64,000 nucleotides of DNA from Amycolatopsis taiwanensis DSM 45107 (GCF_000519205.1 NZ_JAFB01000005.1:225724-289723), one strand, 5' to 3'. Counted from the stretch's first letter, positions 1 to 9,369 are shown. Translations and numbers: made by a program. The notes: generated from the letters alone by a model not told the origin.

Positions 1-1056
1 GTCGGGAACGAGGCCGGGATCGACCAGGGTGTTGTAGAGCGAGACCGGGTCCGGCCGGCCGCTCATCCGCAGATCGGCATACCCGGCGAACCGGGCGCGG
101 TCCAGGTCGAGCGAGGAACCGAAGGACGCATCACGCAGAATCGCCTCGTCGGCGAAGATCGCTTTCCGGAAGTTCGATTCACCACGGAAAGCGGTGTCGG
201 TGAAGTAGACCGGGAAACCGAATTCGGTGCGATGGAACCAGGCGCGGTCGTGGAAGGTCGCGCCCTGGCAGTGAAAGTGGCCCCGCAACCTGCCCTGGCC
301 GAAGGTGGCGTCGGTGAACCAAGCCGGGCCGGTGATCTCGCAACGGTTGAAGTTCGTCCGGCTGAGCAGCGTCGCACGACGCAGGCTGAGCTCACCGATC
401 TTGCGACCGGAGAGATCGAAGTACTCCAAGGACGCGCCGGTCAGATCGAGATCGAAGCTCGCTTGCTCGGAACCCGCCGGCGGCAGCAGGTCGACGATCA
501 GCCGTTGCGCGGTCAGCCGGACCTGGAGCTCACGCTCGGCGCCGAGGTCGCGTTCGACGCCGAGGCCGGATTCGTCGCCGAGATTGTGTTCCTTGCCGAG
601 GTTGGGATTCTCGAACGGCCGGCGTAAATAGGAGCACAGCACGTCGAGGACGGTTTGGCTGTAGTCGGCCCGGTCGCGCGCCAGCGCTGCGAGGGCGTGC
701 AGGGCACCGACGCGAACCTGGTCGGCGTCGTGGCCCAGCAGTTCGACGGACCTGGCGAAGCGCTCGTCGGTGACCCGCTCCCGGTCACGTTCGGCACGCA
801 GCAGTTCGAGTTCGTGGCGTTCCCGCTCGACCCGCTGGCGGCCCTCCTCGACCTGGCGTCGCCGGTCGTTGAGCCAAAGCGCATAGAGCGCGACCACCGC
901 GCCGGCGGCGAGCCCACCGGTCCGCAGTGCGTCGGCCCGGGTGGTCGCCGGGTCGGTCAGCAGCCATCCACTCACCGCCACCAGCAGCACCACGGACAGG
1001 GCGAAGGTGAGCACCAGAGGCGACGGCCCTCGCGGTGTTTTCCCGCGCTCACGCAT
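1..1056 (-). CDS. Pentapeptide-repeat membrane protein (C-terminus cut by window edge)
   Basis: The frame is open from an ATG at 1056 to the first base of the window, so about 352 residues are seen and the end lies outside. Residues 1-70 hold two hydrophobic helices (LVLTFALSVVLLVAVSGWLL and a Gly/Ala-rich second one). A charged, probably coiled-coil stretch follows, rich in R, E and Q (residues 70-105), and then a helical part (VELLGHDADQVRVGALHALAAL). From about residue 195 the protein has A(D/N)LxF-like five-residue repeats such as DLSGRKIGELSLRRATLLSR and FRKAIFADEAILRDASF. Two-helix plus pentapeptide proteins of this kind are common in actinobacteria and have no defined role. The following 157 bp (1057-1213) hold no gene I can see. 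Confidence 0.8.
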   Translation of the reverse strand, partial: MRERGKTPRGPSPLVLTFALSVVLLVAVSGWLLTDPATTRADALRTGGLAAGAVVALYALWLNDRRRQVEEGRQRVERERHELELLRAERDRERVTDERFARSVELLGHDADQVRVGALHALAALARDRADYSQTVLDVLCSYLRRPFENPNLGKEHNLGDESGLGVERDLGAERELQVRLTAQRLIVDLLPPAGSEQASFDLDLTGASLEYFDLSGRKIGELSLRRATLLSRTNFNRCEITGPAWFTDATFGQGRLRGHFHCQGATFHDRAWFHRTEFGFPVYFTDTAFRGESNFRKAIFADEAILRDASFGSSLDLDRARFAGYADLRMSGRPDPVSLYNTLVDPGLVPD

Positions 1057-1213
1057 GAACCGGCACCCTAACCGAGACTGCACCGCAGCGACGACGACGC
1101 TCGGCTCCGCCGACCGCGCCGATGCGCAGTGCGCCTTTCCCGTGGCGGCAACAGTCATGCGGCCGAGGCGCGCTGGCCTCGGCCGCATGCTTTGCGATCA
1201 CCAGGAGGAGTGG

Positions 1214-2257
1214 TCAGAAGGCGGAGAACAGGTCCACGCAGGCGCCACCGCCGGGCGCGTCGTCCGTGCCGATGGAACCGTAGGTGATCTGCTCACCCCC
1301 GACCGTGCCCTTGAGCGAGCCGAGGCTGAAGTTGCCGGTGCCGGACAGCTCATCGATGGTCAGGTTGGTTCCGGACACCGCGGCCTCGGCGATGTCGGAT
1401 TCGTAGTGACTCTGGTCGGCCGAGCACACCAGGTTCAGCGCACCAGACTTGTCCCCGCTGTTGATCTTGTCGAGGAAGGCCTGCGCGGTCGCGCGGTAGC
1501 CACTGTCACTGGACCCAGAGCTGGAGCTGGAGCTGGAGCTGCTCGACCGCGACCGGGAGGAGCTGGTCGAAGTGGACGTCGAGGAGGTGGTGCCTCCGTC
1601 GTTCACGTCGCCGTTGTCCTTCCAGCACCAATTGCCGTTCTGCTTCTCCATCAGCACGGTGCCATCACCGGACTTGCTGTCGATGGTCACCGAGATCTTC
1701 GCGGTGGCCTGGTTGCCGTTCTCGGTGACCCCGTTCAACTTCATGTCTTTGATGCGGCTGACGTTGGTGATGGCAGCCAGCACGTCCTCGCTCGCGTTCT
1801 GACACTTCAGTGTGTTCAGCTTCGCCGCGTCGTGCGCGTTGATGCCGTCCACGACCTGCTGCGCGACGCTCTTCGGGTCGGACGACTTGCTCAGGAAGAA
1901 GCCCGGGAGCCAGAATCCGGTGATGCCGAGCGCGGCGAGGATCACCACGAGGCCGACGCTCAGCCCGATCCACAACCCCTTCTTGCTGCCACCACCGGGT
2001 GGTGGCGTGCCGTATCCGCCAAACTGGCTGGTGGGCGGGTACCCGCCCCCACCGCCCGCGTCGTAGCCGGTGTAGGGCTGCTGCGGGAAACCGCCAGACT
2101 GCGGGAAACCGCCTGGCTGCTGGCCGTACGCGCCACTCTGGTCATATCCGCCAGGCTGGCCGTATGCGCCAGGCTGGCCGTATCCGCCGGGCTGCTGGCC
2201 ATAGGGATTCGGCTGCTGGCCGTAATCCGGCTGCCCCGGTTGCGGTGGATAGGTCAT
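1214..2257 (-). CDS. Single-pass protein with Pro/Gly/Gln-rich N-terminus and DUF4878-like extracytoplasmic part
   Basis: 347 residues. Residues 1-90 are low complexity with tandem YGQQP/PGGYG/QSGG units, typical of the disordered cytoplasmic tails of actinobacterial membrane proteins. One membrane segment (LWIGLSVGLVVILAALGITG) lies near residues 94-115. Outside the membrane come a first NTF2/DUF4878-like domain (VAQQVVDGINAHDAAKLNTL...), a serine-rich linker of about 40 residues, and a second similar domain (ATAQAFLDKINSGDKSGAL...). ATG at 2257 has GAAGG seven bases upstream. Two repeated fold-like halves suggest an internal duplication. No enzyme motif is seen; role unknown, possibly envelope-associated. 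Confidence 0.75.
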   Translation of the reverse strand: MTYPPQPGQPDYGQQPNPYGQQPGGYGQPGAYGQPGGYDQSGAYGQQPGGFPQSGGFPQQPYTGYDAGGGGGYPPTSQFGGYGTPPPGGGSKKGLWIGLSVGLVVILAALGITGFWLPGFFLSKSSDPKSVAQQVVDGINAHDAAKLNTLKCQNASEDVLAAITNVSRIKDMKLNGVTENGNQATAKISVTIDSKSGDGTVLMEKQNGNWCWKDNGDVNDGGTTSSTSTSTSSSRSRSSSSSSSSSSGSSDSGYRATAQAFLDKINSGDKSGALNLVCSADQSHYESDIAEAAVSGTNLTIDELSGTGNFSLGSLKGTVGGEQITYGSIGTDDAPGGGACVDLFSAF

Positions 2258-2399
2258 CGACTCGCCTTCCCAGTAGATCGCTCTGTCGCTCGGACGTCAC
2301 GATCCCGCACCTGGTTCCCCTAACGGGTTAGGGGGTAGCGAGAGCTTCGGCACTCAATCGGTACCGAAGCTGAAGGTAACCGCTTTCTGACCAACCGTA

Positions 2400-3239
2400 C
2401 TAGTCCGGGTTCGCGGCGAAGGCCACCAGACGGTCATAGGTGCCGTTGAACGAGTCCTGGTCGATGGGGTTCGAGCTGTACTGCCAGATCGTGTGGAAGC
2501 CCCAGCTGTCCGGCAGAGCCCCGACGGCGGAGGCGTAGCGGGCAACCCACAGCGCGTTCGTCGAGCTGAAATCGCCGCTCACGCATTGGTTCCACCAACT
2601 CGTGCTGGTGTAGATGACCGGCCACTTGTTGGTCTGGCTGTGGTAGGTGTTGCTGAAATCCAGTATCCAGGCCGCCATGTCGCTCTTGGACAACCCGTAG
2701 CAGGTCCCTCCGTTGTAGGGGTTGTACTCCATGTCGAGCGCGCCGGGCAGCGTCTTGCCGTCGGGGGACCAGCCGCCGCCGTGTGCCAGGAAGTAGTTCG
2801 CCTGTGCGGCCCCGCTGCCACCGTTGGGCACCGCGAAGTGGTAGGCGCCACGGATCATGCCGACGTCGTAGGAACCGTTGTACTGCTGCCCGAAATACGG
2901 GTTGGTGTAGTAGGTGCCCTCGGTCGCCTTGACGTAGGCGAACCTGGTTCCCTGGTTCCAGTTGTCCGTCCAGTTCACGTTGCCCTGGTGACCACTGACG
3001 TCGATCCCGCGCACCGTGGCCGTGTCGTCGGATCGCGACCCGGGCTGCTCGCCTTCCACCCGCTGGATCTGCGAGCCCATCGCGTGGTCGTACTTCGCCA
3101 CGTACTGATCGGTCGGCATGCCGCTCACCGTGGGCGGCGAGTCCGCACTGGCCGGAGTCGGCATGCCGAACAGGAGCACACCGGCGACGGCGATGATCGT
3201 CCCCGCGGCGAAGCGCGTCCGCTTTCTTCGTGTGTGCAA
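2400..3239 (-). CDS. Secreted GH25 lysozyme (N-acetylmuramidase)
   Basis: 279 residues. It begins at a TTG (an in-frame TAG lies three codons upstream) and has an Arg/Lys-rich signal peptide (RRKRTRF, then a hydrophobic stretch ending PTPASA). The body is a glycosyl hydrolase 25 barrel: the opening strand GIDVSGHQGNVNW carries the first catalytic Asp, FAYVKATEG is the second strand signature, and LDMEYNP is the DxE catalytic pair. The family cleaves the beta-1,4 bond between MurNAc and GlcNAc and is the Chalaropsis/cellosyl type. A paralogue lies directly upstream in transcription order, so the two likely form a duplicated pair for cell-wall turnover. Confidence 0.9.
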   Translation of the reverse strand: MHTRRKRTRFAAGTIIAVAGVLLFGMPTPASADSPPTVSGMPTDQYVAKYDHAMGSQIQRVEGEQPGSRSDDTATVRGIDVSGHQGNVNWTDNWNQGTRFAYVKATEGTYYTNPYFGQQYNGSYDVGMIRGAYHFAVPNGGSGAAQANYFLAHGGGWSPDGKTLPGALDMEYNPYNGGTCYGLSKSDMAAWILDFSNTYHSQTNKWPVIYTSTSWWNQCVSGDFSSTNALWVARYASAVGALPDSWGFHTIWQYSSNPIDQDSFNGTYDRLVAFAANPD

Positions 3240-3253
3240 AACGAACTACGCCT

Positions 3254-4051
3254 TCACTGATCGAGGGCGATGTCGCGGAGGCGGTCTTGCGACCCGTCGA
3301 ACGTGTCCTGGTTGCCCGGCAGCGCTCCCGCGGCGGCGAACTGCCAGATCCACTGACTGGTCCAGCCGGCCGGCAGCGCACCCACCGAAGTGTTGTAGCG
3401 AGCCACCCAGAGCGGATTGTTCGGCGCGAAGTTCGGGTTGGCGCCGGTGCACCGGTTCCACCAGGTGGTCGAGGTGTAGATCACCGGGTAACGCCCGGTC
3501 CGGTCGCGATAGGTGTCCGAGAAGTCGCGCAGCCACCAGCTCATCGCAACCGGGTCCAGGCCATAGCAGGTATCGCCGTAGGGGTTGTACTCGATGTCCA
3601 GCGCGCCGGGCAGCGTCTGCCCGTCGGGAGACCAGCCGCCGCCGTGGTCCACGAAATAGTTGGCTTGATCGGCGCCGCTGGAGACGTCGGGCCGGGCGAA
3701 GTGGTAGGCGCCACGGAGCATGCCGGCGCCGTAGGCACCGTCGTACTGCTGGGCGAACCAGGGGCTCGCGTAAGCGTTTCCTTCGGTCGCCTTGACATAG
3801 GCGAACCGGGCACCCCCGGCCCACGCCCCCGCCCAGTCGACCTTGCCCTGATGCGAACTCACGTCGTGGCCGGAGAGGCCGTCCTGCCGGCCGGACGGCA
3901 TCGCCTCCGCACGTTCGTGCTTGGCCACCTGTGAACCGACGAAGGTGACCCCCGCCAGCCGATATTCCTCGCCCGCCGCGGTTGCGGCCGACATCATCAA
4001 CAAACCAGAAACCCACAGGGCCGTGGCGGCCCCGAAAGCCCAGTAGCGCAC
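3254..4051 (-). CDS. Secreted GH25 lysozyme, tandem paralogue
   Basis: About 265 residues. I prefer the GTG at 4051 (GGGAG five bases upstream) over the ATG at 4063, whose purine run abuts it. A short signal peptide (VRYWAFGAATALWVSGLLMM...ATAAG) precedes a GH25 domain with LSGHDVSSHQGKVDW, FAYVKATEG and the catalytic LDIEYNP. The C-terminal half (YTSTTWWNRCTG, IWQF, QDTFDG) parallels the neighbouring gene at 2400-3239 closely, so this is a tandem duplication with only 14 bp between the two. The N-terminal spacer before the barrel is shorter and different in the two copies. Confidence 0.88.
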   Translation of the reverse strand: MRYWAFGAATALWVSGLLMMSAATAAGEEYRLAGVTFVGSQVAKHERAEAMPSGRQDGLSGHDVSSHQGKVDWAGAWAGGARFAYVKATEGNAYASPWFAQQYDGAYGAGMLRGAYHFARPDVSSGADQANYFVDHGGGWSPDGQTLPGALDIEYNPYGDTCYGLDPVAMSWWLRDFSDTYRDRTGRYPVIYTSTTWWNRCTGANPNFAPNNPLWVARYNTSVGALPAGWTSQWIWQFAAAGALPGNQDTFDGSQDRLRDIALDQ

Positions 4052-4154
4052 GACTTCTCCCATCCTCCGCCAGATGGGATCACCATGCCCCCGCCCTGTC
4101 CGCGCCGCGACTCGATGATCACTCGAAAGAGCCGTGCCGCGCGGGATTTTCCTT

Positions 4155-4778
4155 CTAGCGGCGGTCTTCCTCGGCGAGCGCCTTCTCCAGATGCTCGGCG
4201 GGCACCACCGCGGTCACCACATCGTGGGGATTGATCGCGACCGGATGGCCGGCCAGCAGCGGCACGATGTCCCGGCCGAGCACGGCACGGGCGTGCGGCC
4301 ACTCGCGCGGCACCAGCGCCTTCGAGGTGTATGCCGGCACCAGCACCCGCCCGTCGGTGTTGTGGAAGCCGATCACGGTGCGCTGCACGGGCGAAAGCGC
4401 GTAAACGAACAGGGTGGCCTTCAGGATGGCCGGCGGCAGGTCCTCGGCCGGGCGGTGGTCGGTTCGCACCAGTTGCAGCAGGCGTTCGAGGTCGTTGCGC
4501 GGCTCCGGGAAGCCGAGTGCCTTGGGAGAGGGGCGATACCGGTCGTTGGGGTGGAAGTCCTCGACGATCTGGCCGGCGGCGTTGACCGGGTAGGCGCCGA
4601 CGACGGCCCACGACGGCACCGGGCCGTTCGGGTCGAACGCCTCGTCGATCACGTAAAGCCAGCTGTTCGGGTTGGTCCGCGCGTTGGCCCGCATTTCCGC
4701 GGTGATCCTGGGCTTGGTGAGCCGTTCACTGGCTTGCGGATTCGGTACGAGCCGGTCTGCTTCGTCCCGCTGCGCCAT
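4155..4778 (-). CDS. Type VII secretion-associated SseB-like protein
   Basis: About 207 residues, taking the ATG at 4778 (GGGG six bases upstream); a GTG at 4790 would add four residues. The N-terminal segment [42 protein letters not shown] is the hallmark block of proteins annotated as type VII secretion system-associated in Pseudonocardiaceae (written here as a description; key residues [10 protein letters not shown] and VVGAYPV). The C-terminal part ([25 protein letters not shown]) is an SseB N-terminal-type fold. No ESX core gene is in the window, so the link to secretion rests on family naming only. No membrane segment or signal peptide is seen. Confidence 0.75.
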   Translation of the reverse strand: MAQRDEADRLVPNPQASERLTKPRITAEMRANARTNPNSWLYVIDEAFDPNGPVPSWAVVGAYPVNAAGQIVEDFHPNDRYRPSPKALGFPEPRNDLERLLQLVRTDHRPAEDLPPAILKATLFVYALSPVQRTVIGFHNTDGRVLVPAYTSKALVPREWPHARAVLGRDIVPLLAGHPVAINPHDVVTAVVPAEHLEKALAEEDRR

Positions 4779-4821
4779 GTTCAACCCCACGTCTCGCGTG
4801 CCTTGCTGCCACTGGCCACTC

Positions 4822-4827
4822 TACTGT
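4822..4827 (+). promoter_or_regulatory. -10 element for leaderless SCP-like gene
   Basis: TACTGT stands six bases before the GTG at 4834, the geometry expected for transcription starting at the initiation codon. No ribosome-binding site is present, which supports a leaderless start. Confidence 0.45.
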
Positions 4828-4833
4828 TTCCAT

Positions 4834-5214
4834 GTGTCTTCTTCGCGTACGGGCGACCCCGATCAGTTACGTGCGGCGGTGCTCGCCGTGTGGCCATGGC
4901 TGGGCGGAACGGGACCCCAACCGGGCCGGGCCGAGCTGGCGGCCGCGGTGCGGCTGAGCCTGCGTGCACTGGCCGCCGACGCCCCCGGACGCAGCGTCGA
5001 GGTGCGCGTGCCGCCGTTCGCCGCCGTGCAGTGTGTCGAGGGACCCCGGCACACCCGCGGCACTCCACCGAACGTCATCGAGACCGACCCGCGCACCTGG
5101 CTCGAACTGGCCACCGGCCGTCTACAGTGGACGGATGCGGTGGCGGCGGGCCGGGTCACCGCCTCAGGTACCCGGGCCGACCTGTCGCACTGGCTGCCGA
5201 TCGTGCGGGTCTGA
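4834..5214 (+). CDS. Sterol carrier family (SCP-like) small protein
   Basis: 126 residues from GTG 4834, chosen because of the -10 element six bases upstream and because the family begins with a short DPxxLRAAVxAV segment. The sequence [50 protein letters not shown] and [26 protein letters not shown] matches the conserved actinobacterial SCP-like/MSMEG_5817-type fold. It has no signal peptide. In mycobacteria a relative is linked to survival in macrophages, but its ligand is unknown. It is divergent from the SseB-like gene. Confidence 0.8.
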   Translation: MSSSRTGDPDQLRAAVLAVWPWLGGTGPQPGRAELAAAVRLSLRALAADAPGRSVEVRVPPFAAVQCVEGPRHTRGTPPNVIETDPRTWLELATGRLQWTDAVAAGRVTASGTRADLSHWLPIVRV

Positions 5215-5254
5215 GCCACCGGATTCCGCGGTCCGCACCGCCACGCAAGCCACG

Positions 5255-6091
5255 TCAAACGAGTCTCTTGCGGCCGACACCGCCCGCAATGCAGTGCTGC
5301 ACCTGGTTCAGCGGCCGGCTACGCGGACCATCCGGCCACCAGTCGACGCACCGGGTCACGCCCGGCGGCACCAGGTCCAAGCCGGCGAAGAGCTGCTCAA
5401 TCTCGGCCTTGGTGCGGAAGGTGCCGGAGCCCAGCGTGCTGCTCCGGAAGGCCTGCTCCATCCGGCGGGCAACCGCGCTGTGCGCGTTCTCCGGATCGAT
5501 GAAGTGGCTGATCGCGACGAACGAACCCAACGGCAGGTAGTCGAGGTACTCGCGCATGATCCGCGCCGGGCCGTCCCGGTCGCCCTCGTAGTGGTGCAGG
5601 GTGCCGACCTGAAGGAAGGCGATCGGCCGGGTGAAGTCGAGACAGGCGCGCAGCCGGTCGCTCTCCATCAGCGGTTTCGGCTGGAAGATGTCGGCCCCGA
5701 CGAACCGGACGTTGTCGTTGTCGGCCAGCAATGCACGCCCATGTGCCAGGACCACCGGGTCGTCGTCCACGTAGACCACCGTGGCCTCCGGGTTGATCCG
5801 CTGCACCACCTGGTGCGGGTGCTCCCCGGTGGGCAGCCCGAATCCGCAGTCGAGGAACTGGGTCACCTCGGGTCGCCGGGCGAGAAAGCGGCAGACGCGG
5901 ACCAGAAACGCTTGGTTCTCGCGCGCGAGGTCGCGTGCCTCCGGCGCGACCTTGCGTACCCGGCGGAGAACCTCCCGGTCGACCGCGTAGTTGTCCTTAC
6001 CACCAAGAAAGGCGTCGTACACCCCGGCGATGCTCGCCCGCGTGGTGTCGTCGTCGGCCAGGTCCGGGACGGCGACGATGGGATCCCGCAT
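5255..6091 (-). CDS. SAM-dependent methyltransferase (Methyltransf_19/DUF574)
   Basis: 278 residues. It has the family opening TTRASIAGVYDAFLGGKDNYAVDREV, the SAM-binding motif QFLDCGFGLPTGEH (motif I, about residues 75-90), VVYVDDDPVVLAHGRALL (acidic loop binding ribose) and FVGADIF. The family is expanded in Streptomyces and Amycolatopsis; substrates are unknown. It ends about 40 bp after the SCP-like gene, convergently. The start at 6091 has GGAG ten bases upstream. Confidence 0.85.
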   Translation of the reverse strand: MRDPIVAVPDLADDDTTRASIAGVYDAFLGGKDNYAVDREVLRRVRKVAPEARDLARENQAFLVRVCRFLARRPEVTQFLDCGFGLPTGEHPHQVVQRINPEATVVYVDDDPVVLAHGRALLADNDNVRFVGADIFQPKPLMESDRLRACLDFTRPIAFLQVGTLHHYEGDRDGPARIMREYLDYLPLGSFVAISHFIDPENAHSAVARRMEQAFRSSTLGSGTFRTKAEIEQLFAGLDLVPPGVTRCVDWWPDGPRSRPLNQVQHCIAGGVGRKRLV

Positions 6092-6328
6092 GCGTGTCCA
6101 TCTCCGGCGAAATTCGGACTGTGATCAGGCAGTGTTGTTCAGAACGTGGTCGGGTGGACAGGCCGTGACTTCTCCTCGTCGGCCGCCGGTTGACCACGCT
6201 GGCGGCCCGCATCCCCGCCCACGTGCATCGTTGTGCGGTGTCACAAACGTGCTCATCTCGCGTTTTGGATCTCTCTCAGGCCAGAACCGGAAAGAGGGTA
6301 TAGGTATCGATCGTGGTCGTAAACCTGT

Positions 6329-6387
6329 ATACGGCGTTTAAGCCCGTCTCACAGCGGTGTAACTTGAGGGAGCGGGTGATAGATCAC
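6329..6387 (+). promoter_or_regulatory. Candidate operators and promoter of the XRE-DUF5753 gene
   Basis: The 329-bp gap 6092-6420 holds no ORF of note. It contains TAAAC and GTTTA arms around 11 bases (starting 6329) that include a TATAC core. Nearer the gene, GTGAT and ATCAC arms are separated by AG (6376-6387), 33 bases before the ATG. Both could bind the downstream regulator; this is inference from symmetry and position. Confidence 0.4.
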
Positions 6388-6420
6388 TCCGACTTCCCCT
6401 GACCCAGGAAGGCGGGCTCC

Positions 6421-7299
6421 ATGGCCTTGATCGACGCCCTGGGTGCCGAGCAAGGCACCGGGCCCACCGCACGCCGGATGATTCTGGGCACTCAGCTGCG
6501 CAGACTGCGGGAACGCGCCGGGATCACCCGCGCACAGGCCGCCTGGGAGATCCGCGCCTCGGAGTCGAAGATCAGCCGGATGGAACTGGGGCGGGTCGGC
6601 TGCAAGGAACGCGATGTCGTCGACCTGCTGACCATGTACGGGGTCTACGACTCCGACGAGCGCGCGTGGGCCGTCGAAATGGTCAAGCAGGCCAACCAGC
6701 CGGGCTGGTGGCACCGGTTCAGCGACCTGGTGCCCCCCTGGTTCGAAAACTACATCGGCCTGGAAGAGGCGGCGAGCCGGATCCGCACCTACGAGCTGTT
6801 GTTCGTACCGGGCCTGCTTCAGGTCGAGGGGTACGCGCGAGCGGTGTGCAGCCACGGCAACCCGGACGTCCAGGACGAGAACATCGAGCGGCGGGTCGCG
6901 CTGCGCATGCGGCGGCAGAAGGTGCTCACCGGGCCGAAACCACCGCGGTTGTGGGCGGTCGTCGACGAGTCGGTGCTGCACCGGCCGGTCGGCGGCGCGC
7001 GGGTACTCAAGCAGCAGATCGACCACCTGCTGGAAGTGACCGAACTGCCGCACATCTCCCTGCAGATCGTGCCCTACGACCAGAGCGGCTACGCGGCCGA
7101 AGGCGCGTTCACGCTCCTTCAGTTCGCCGAGCCCGAACTGCCGAACATCACCTACATCGAGCACGGGTACGGCGCGATCTACCTCGAGAAGCCGGACGAG
7201 ATCGAGCTCTACGGCCGCGCGTTCGACCGGCTCACCGTCGACGCCGAAACACCCGAACGAAGCCGCCAGCTGCTCACCAAACTGCGCGCCGAGATCTGA
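6421..7299 (+). CDS. XRE-type regulator with DUF5753 domain
   Basis: 292 residues. The N-terminal helix-turn-helix (LGTQLRRLRERAGITRAQAAWEIRASESKISRMELG, about residues 21-57) is followed by the DUF5753 ligand/effector domain (YIGLEEAASRIRTYELLFVPGLLQVEGYARAV ... HISLQIVPYDQSGY ... YGRAFDRLTVDAETPERS). In Streptomyces such proteins act with small DUF397 partners, as in the WhiJ/BldB-type and abaA systems that affect development and antibiotic production. A DUF397 gene follows at 7468, as expected. AGGAAGG lies ten bases upstream of the ATG. Confidence 0.9.
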   Translation: MALIDALGAEQGTGPTARRMILGTQLRRLRERAGITRAQAAWEIRASESKISRMELGRVGCKERDVVDLLTMYGVYDSDERAWAVEMVKQANQPGWWHRFSDLVPPWFENYIGLEEAASRIRTYELLFVPGLLQVEGYARAVCSHGNPDVQDENIERRVALRMRRQKVLTGPKPPRLWAVVDESVLHRPVGGARVLKQQIDHLLEVTELPHISLQIVPYDQSGYAAEGAFTLLQFAEPELPNITYIEHGYGAIYLEKPDEIELYGRAFDRLTVDAETPERSRQLLTKLRAEI

Positions 7300-7369
7300 C
7301 CCGGTTCGCCCTTCCTCCTGTCGCGAAGTCCGTCCGCACCATGGTGCGTCGAGCCTCGACGCCGGCGTT

Positions 7370-7385
7370 TGCACGTGCATACAAT
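7370..7385 (+). promoter_or_regulatory. Promoter/operator of DUF397 gene
   Basis: The palindrome TGCACGTGCA (7370-7379) abuts a -10-like TACAAT (7380-7385), about 80 bp before the DUF397 start. A repressor bound there would cover the promoter. Seen by eye only. Confidence 0.4.
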
Positions 7386-7467
7386 CGTGCGACTACTAAT
7401 GGTAATGTGCCCGACACGAATTCGGCGGGCCGTCGACCCGGCACTCGATACGTCAAGAGGTAAGGAC

Positions 7468-7707
7468 ATGGCAGACAGGCACCCGACCGGTGATTACGTC
7501 AAGTTGCTGGCCGGCGCCCCCTGGCGCAGAAGCAGGCACAGCGGCGCGTCCGGCAACTGCGTCGAGCTCGCGCCGCTCGTCTCCGGCGAGGTCGCCGTCC
7601 GCAACTCGCGGTTTCCGCACGGCCCGGTGCTCGTCTACACCAGGGCCGAGATGGCCGCCTTCCTCGCCGGCGCCAAGGACGGCGAGTTCGACGACGTGTT
7701 GAGCTGA
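7468..7707 (+). CDS. DUF397 partner protein
   Basis: 79 residues from ATG 7468, which has AGAGGTAAGG just upstream. It contains the DUF397 signature APWRRSRHSGASGNCVELAP and VAVRNSRFPHGPVLVYTRAEMAAFLAGAKDGEFDD. The family pairs with XRE-DUF5753 regulators and is thought to antagonise or tune them. The match to its neighbour at 6421-7299 is the strongest clue to its role. Confidence 0.88.
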   Translation: MADRHPTGDYVKLLAGAPWRRSRHSGASGNCVELAPLVSGEVAVRNSRFPHGPVLVYTRAEMAAFLAGAKDGEFDDVLS

Positions 7708-7833
7708 CGGTCGCCGCCCGGCGGCACGGTCGGCGAGCGGGGCCGAACGAGCTGACCGTCACGTTGGGCCGTACTTGTCGGAAACGAGCCCTACACTGGA
7801 GTCGGCCCGCCCTCGTCTTCAGGAGCACCTGCG

Positions 7834-9369
7834 GTGGTTTCCGACCACAATTGCAACCAGACCGACCTCGACCAGCCAGAGTCCGAACCCCGGGAAGAAT
7901 GCGGCGTGTTCGGTGTGTGGGCACCGGGCGAAGAAGTCGCGAAGATGGCCTACTACGGGCTCTACGCGTTGCAGCACCGCGGCCAGGAGGCCGCCGGGAT
8001 CTCGGTGTCCGACGGCAACCAGATCGTCGTGTTCAAGGATCTGGGCCTGGTCAGCCAGGTCTTCGACGAGCAGGTGCTCTCCTCACTGCAGGGCCACATC
8101 GCGGTGGGGCACTGTCGCTACTCCACCACCGGGTCCTCGACCTGGGAGAACGCGCAACCGACCTTCCGCACCACCGACACCGGCAGCGGGCTTTCCCTGG
8201 CGCACAACGGAAACCTGGTCAACACCGCCGAGCTGCGGGACCGCACGAAGGCCGCGGGGCTCAAACCGCATGCCGGGCTGACCGGTTCCTCCAGCGACTC
8301 CGACCTGGTCTGCGGCCTGCTGGCCGCGCATGCGGCGGACACCGGCATCGAAGCCGCCGCACTCGAGTTGCTGCCCACCCTGCGCGGTGCCTTCTGTCTG
8401 GTGTTCTCCGACGAAGACACGCTTTACGCGGCCCGAGACCCGCAGGGCGTGCACCCACTCGTGCTCGGCAGGCTGGAACGGGGCTGGGTGATCGCCAGCG
8501 AAACCGCGGCGCTGGACATCGTCGGCGCGTCGTTCGTCCGGGAGGTCGAGCCGGGCGAGCTGATCGCGATCGACGCCAACGGCCTGCGGTCCTCGCGGTT
8601 CGCCAACCCCGAGCCCAAGGGCTGCGTGTTCGAGTACGTCTACCTCGCCCGCCCGGACACCTCGATCGCCGGCCGCAGCGTGCACGCCACGCGCGTCGAC
8701 ATCGGCAAGCGGCTGGCCGCCGAATGCCCGGTGGAGGCCGACCTGGTCATCCCGGTGCCCGAGTCCGGCACGCCCGCGGCCATCGGTTACGCGCAGGCGT
8801 CCGGCGTTCCCTACGGGCAGGGCCTGGTCAAGAACGGCTACGTCGGCCGCACCTTCATCCAGCCCTCGCAGACCATCCGGCAGCTGGGCATCCGGCTCAA
8901 GCTCAACCCACTGCGGGAAGTGATCCGCGGCAAGCGCCTGGTCGTCGTGGACGACTCGATCGTGCGCGGCAACACGCAGCGTGCGCTGGTGCGCATGCTG
9001 CGCGAGGCCGGGGCGGTGGAGGTGCACGTCCGGATCGCTTCGCCACCGGTGCGCTGGCCGTGCTTCTACGGCATCGACTTCGCCTCCCGCGCCGAACTCG
9101 TCGCCAACGGCGCCGACCTGGACGGCATCCGTCGCGCGATCGGCGCCGACACGCTGGGCTACGTGTCGCTGGAAGGCCTGGTAGCGGCGTCCGAACAGCC
9201 GCGGTCCCGGCTGTGCATGGCGTGCTTCGACGGGCAGTACCCGATTCCGCTGCCGGACGACGCACTGATCGGCAAGCACCTGTTGGAAGGGCTCGAGGGC
9301 ACCGACGGCCCGGCCCGGCCCGTCGCCCAGGCCGGGTACGGTGCTGGCGACGCCGTCCGGCGTCCTTGA
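7834..9369 (+). CDS. purF: Amidophosphoribosyltransferase
   Basis: 511 residues from GTG 7834 (AGGAG eight bases upstream). It makes 5-phosphoribosylamine from PRPP and glutamine, the first committed step of purine synthesis. After a 22-residue propeptide the nucleophile Cys23 opens the class II glutaminase domain (CGVFGVWAP, YYGLYALQHRGQEAAGI, GHCRYSTTG, AHNGNLVN). The phosphoribosyltransferase domain carries VIPVPESGTPAAIGYAQASG and the PRPP loop VVVDDSIVRGNT near residues 370-381. A four-Cys iron-sulfur type ligand set is suggested (CVFEYVY, WPCFYGIDF, SRLCMACFDG). It is followed by purM after 29 bp. Confidence 0.97.
   Translation: MVSDHNCNQTDLDQPESEPREECGVFGVWAPGEEVAKMAYYGLYALQHRGQEAAGISVSDGNQIVVFKDLGLVSQVFDEQVLSSLQGHIAVGHCRYSTTGSSTWENAQPTFRTTDTGSGLSLAHNGNLVNTAELRDRTKAAGLKPHAGLTGSSSDSDLVCGLLAAHAADTGIEAAALELLPTLRGAFCLVFSDEDTLYAARDPQGVHPLVLGRLERGWVIASETAALDIVGASFVREVEPGELIAIDANGLRSSRFANPEPKGCVFEYVYLARPDTSIAGRSVHATRVDIGKRLAAECPVEADLVIPVPESGTPAAIGYAQASGVPYGQGLVKNGYVGRTFIQPSQTIRQLGIRLKLNPLREVIRGKRLVVVDDSIVRGNTQRALVRMLREAGAVEVHVRIASPPVRWPCFYGIDFASRAELVANGADLDGIRRAIGADTLGYVSLEGLVAASEQPRSRLCMACFDGQYPIPLPDDALIGKHLLEGLEGTDGPARPVAQAGYGAGDAVRRP

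Noticed and set aside
941-2323. A 460-residue plus-strand frame opposite the Pro/Gly-rich gene
   Set aside because: It is a shadow of minus-strand coding sequence with low-complexity Arg/Ala/Gly content and no domain.
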